From Prostheceraeus crozeri (Eukaryota; Platyhelminthes; Polycladida; Euryleptidae): 64,000 nucleotides of DNA. The position numbers and the translations under genes are program-made. Numbering within the stretch: the stretch's first letter is position 1; the number at the start of each line of letters is the position of its first letter. The notes beneath the pieces are model-generated. The model saw only the letters and a program-made list of their open reading frames with translations, was not told the DNA's origin and made no database searches. This document shows positions 62,351 through 64,000 of the stretch, in pieces. Where the stretch lies: NCBI GenBank assembly GCA_907163375.1, contig CAJQUW010007421.1, forward strand, positions 17,308 through 81,307, written 5' to 3'.

Positions 62351-62434
62351 TGTGTGTTAAATATATTGATCAATCTTTTATACGATTTTATAATAAACAA
62401 CTTGACTTTCTTTCAATACAAAATTTTTAATTTC

Positions 62435-64000
62435 ATGAACAGTCAAGGCATATATTTCCTCAACTTTTAGTTGTGTTACTTATGGGCTATCTCCAGGGTT
62501 GCCGTGGGTATGGGGATTCTGTGTGGATACCCATGGATATGGGTATTGAGGCCATCCCCACAGCTCCCATAGCGCTTCTATGGGGATTCTGAAGATTTTT
62601 AACATTTACTGGAAGCAATCAGAGCTGGCATCATGTCACACAATCAACTTGGATGTTGAATTACAAAGTATCACACAACCTACCCATCTCACCATTTAAA
62701 ATGCATGAAATATCAATGCTGATCATTGTCACATTAGTAACATACGCTCAATAATTTTAAATGACTTATAATGACAGTTTCAGGTGTGTCAAGGACGTCT
62801 GAAGTGGAAGAATTCTGCAAGTCTCCTTTACTGCAGAGCCGAATGGAGACTAACAAATATTGGCTCTAATAGTATAAATAGCTTACATAAATTTATTTGT
62901 GATATGTATAATTAAGCTTGCGTGATAAATGCGATTAATCATCATTAGATTTTAAACTAATTACGATATAGAAGACCTGTTGGGTCCAACCCACAAAGCA
63001 AGACACATGAAAATGTCGAATGATTTTCGTCGGATACATGAACAGTGTGATAAAGATTTCTCGCACCAAATCATTCAACTGTAAGCCATCTACTCGCATT
63101 GCAGTCATGGTTATAATGAAAACTCAGATTTTTCACTTGTCCACGACTTGTCAGAACTTTCATTTTCATCTGATAGGCATCCTTAATTGCAAACTTAAGT
63201 ACCTGAATAAGTGGTTCATTGTGCTGCATTTCATCACCATACACAAATGGGTCAACATCCTCCGAATTCTTGTGCAATAATTCGGTGACATGACTGGTCG
63301 AGAAAATCAGGATGCTTTTCATCGAAGTCCTTATTTACAATGGTAGATTAGATTGATTCAAAGCTTTTTCCTTCACCACGTGTAGGCCTACATAGTCGAT
63401 TTCTATTGCGAAGCAATTCTAGACTTGAGATGCATAAAAGCCAAACTCGCTTTGATATTTTGCTTCTTTATCGGCATTGATGGAGTAGATAGTATTATGC
63501 AATGATTGGCCACATTAAGGCAATGATTAAATACGAATATTATACGAGAATATTCAACCGCCATAATGAACTATGGCATGATCCACTGAGCAATATTACG
63601 AGGGCTATAGTACACATTGGGAGACGGCAAACATAGAGTGAAAGGCCTACGATAAGAATTTTTGACAGGTGATTGTTTTTGTGATAGTAGAGTGTACCAA
63701 TTTTGTACAAGCTCGGCAGTTGCAGCAGCATATGAATATTTGTTTATTTATGTTCAACCCTTGTATTTGTATGTTTGATGGACTTTCTATTATTTGGAAA
63801 ATAGCACCACTCTTAAGCAACCAAACGAAATGAAAACACCCGCACATTAGGAAGTACAAAATACCGACTTACTGGACCAGTCCAAGGATTATTAATTCTC
63901 ACAAATGGAACACGGGATACTCGTATATATGCTGTCAAAAGAGCCAAAGACAGGCACTTTATATTGTTGTTGGCAGAAAAATCGTGGCGTCAACGAAAAG
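62435..64000. other. Presumed intron of the lengsin-like gene; no exon found
   Basis: A GGG(A/T)AT(A/T)-type near-repeat (CCCATGGATATGGGTATTG) lies near 62535-62560. An 83-codon minus-strand frame at 63071-63322 is polar and plausible but unrecognised. No glutamine-synthetase catalytic motif was seen. Confidence 0.4.

Larger units (their letters stand above)
59061..62430 (+). mobile_element. Penelope-like element (PLE-2) with nested mariner
   Basis: The ends are inverted copies: TAAAAATTTTGTATTGAAAG at 59061 and its inverse near 62412-62430. Inner parts of the repeat (CATGGTAAATACAAAAG and its inverse) are at about 59170 and 60675. The plus strand carries a partial reverse transcriptase and a GIY-YIG domain. 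A mariner at 60717-62217 splits the right-hand repeat. The 5' portion of the reverse transcriptase is absent. Probably old. Confidence 0.75.

Noticed and set aside
63071-63322. 83-codon minus-strand frame
   Set aside because: Polar and protein-like, but unrecognised and without splice context; kept out of the gene list.
1-64000. tRNA, rRNA and CRISPR features
   Set aside because: I scanned by eye for A/B-box tRNA patterns and conserved rRNA blocks and saw none; a dedicated tool could still find a tRNA-like SINE.

Overview
The window is eukaryotic. It is AT-rich, gene-poor and full of nested transposons, and the few genes have GT-AG introns. Harbinger, hAT, mariner, Penelope-like and Polinton elements, a lengsin/glutamine-synthetase-like exon and many TAGGCCTA palindromes suggest a marine invertebrate, perhaps an echinoderm. 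That guess is weak, because no rRNA, mitochondrial or marker gene is present.

Layout. 1-7.9 kb: mostly non-coding, with a LINE-like remnant (about 1.5-1.9 kb) and a possible two-exon Ser/Lys-rich gene (5.85-6.36 kb). 7.93-12.09 kb: a Harbinger DNA transposon with 3-bp duplications, a decayed transposase, a Myb-like accessory gene and a nested MITE. 13.64-15.64 kb: a Penelope-like element (PLE) with inverted ends, split by a 673-bp hAT that has a perfect 8-bp duplication. 15.77-38.05 kb: a Polinton/Maverick. 38.4-41.6 kb: two large palindromic (foldback) elements. 42.3-48.1 kb: two hAT elements. 48.5-56.2 kb: a roughly 7.7-kb region bounded by inverted repeats, holding a MADF-domain exon, a tandem array and another hAT (52.4-55.9 kb). 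56.7-57.3 kb: a 550-bp hAT-type MITE. 58.3-58.7 kb: the first exon of a lengsin-like host gene. 59.1-62.4 kb, apparently in that gene's intron: a second PLE with a mariner inserted in it.

The Polinton is the centrepiece. It is 22,287 bp long, flanked by the 6-bp duplication AATATT, starts AGTAGTAAGC and ends with its reverse complement. It looks largely whole, with about one or two breaks, and is probably young. It carries protein-primed DNA polymerase B, integrase with a chromodomain, adenain-like protease, packaging ATPase, major capsid protein and several basic virion-type proteins. Its unusual genes are: a 181-aa protein with both halves of a TATA-binding protein (TBP) fold, two neighbouring PC4-like ORFs, a membrane-anchored RING protein, a second RING-like ORF, a DEDD-exonuclease-like protein, and a stand-alone paralogue of the polymerase N-terminal domain. 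The two inward-reading genes at its ends share a duplicated promoter/leader cassette in inverted orientation. Together these suggest an element that brings part of its own RNA polymerase II initiation machinery.

All calls were made by eye from the sequence and translations; no database search was run.
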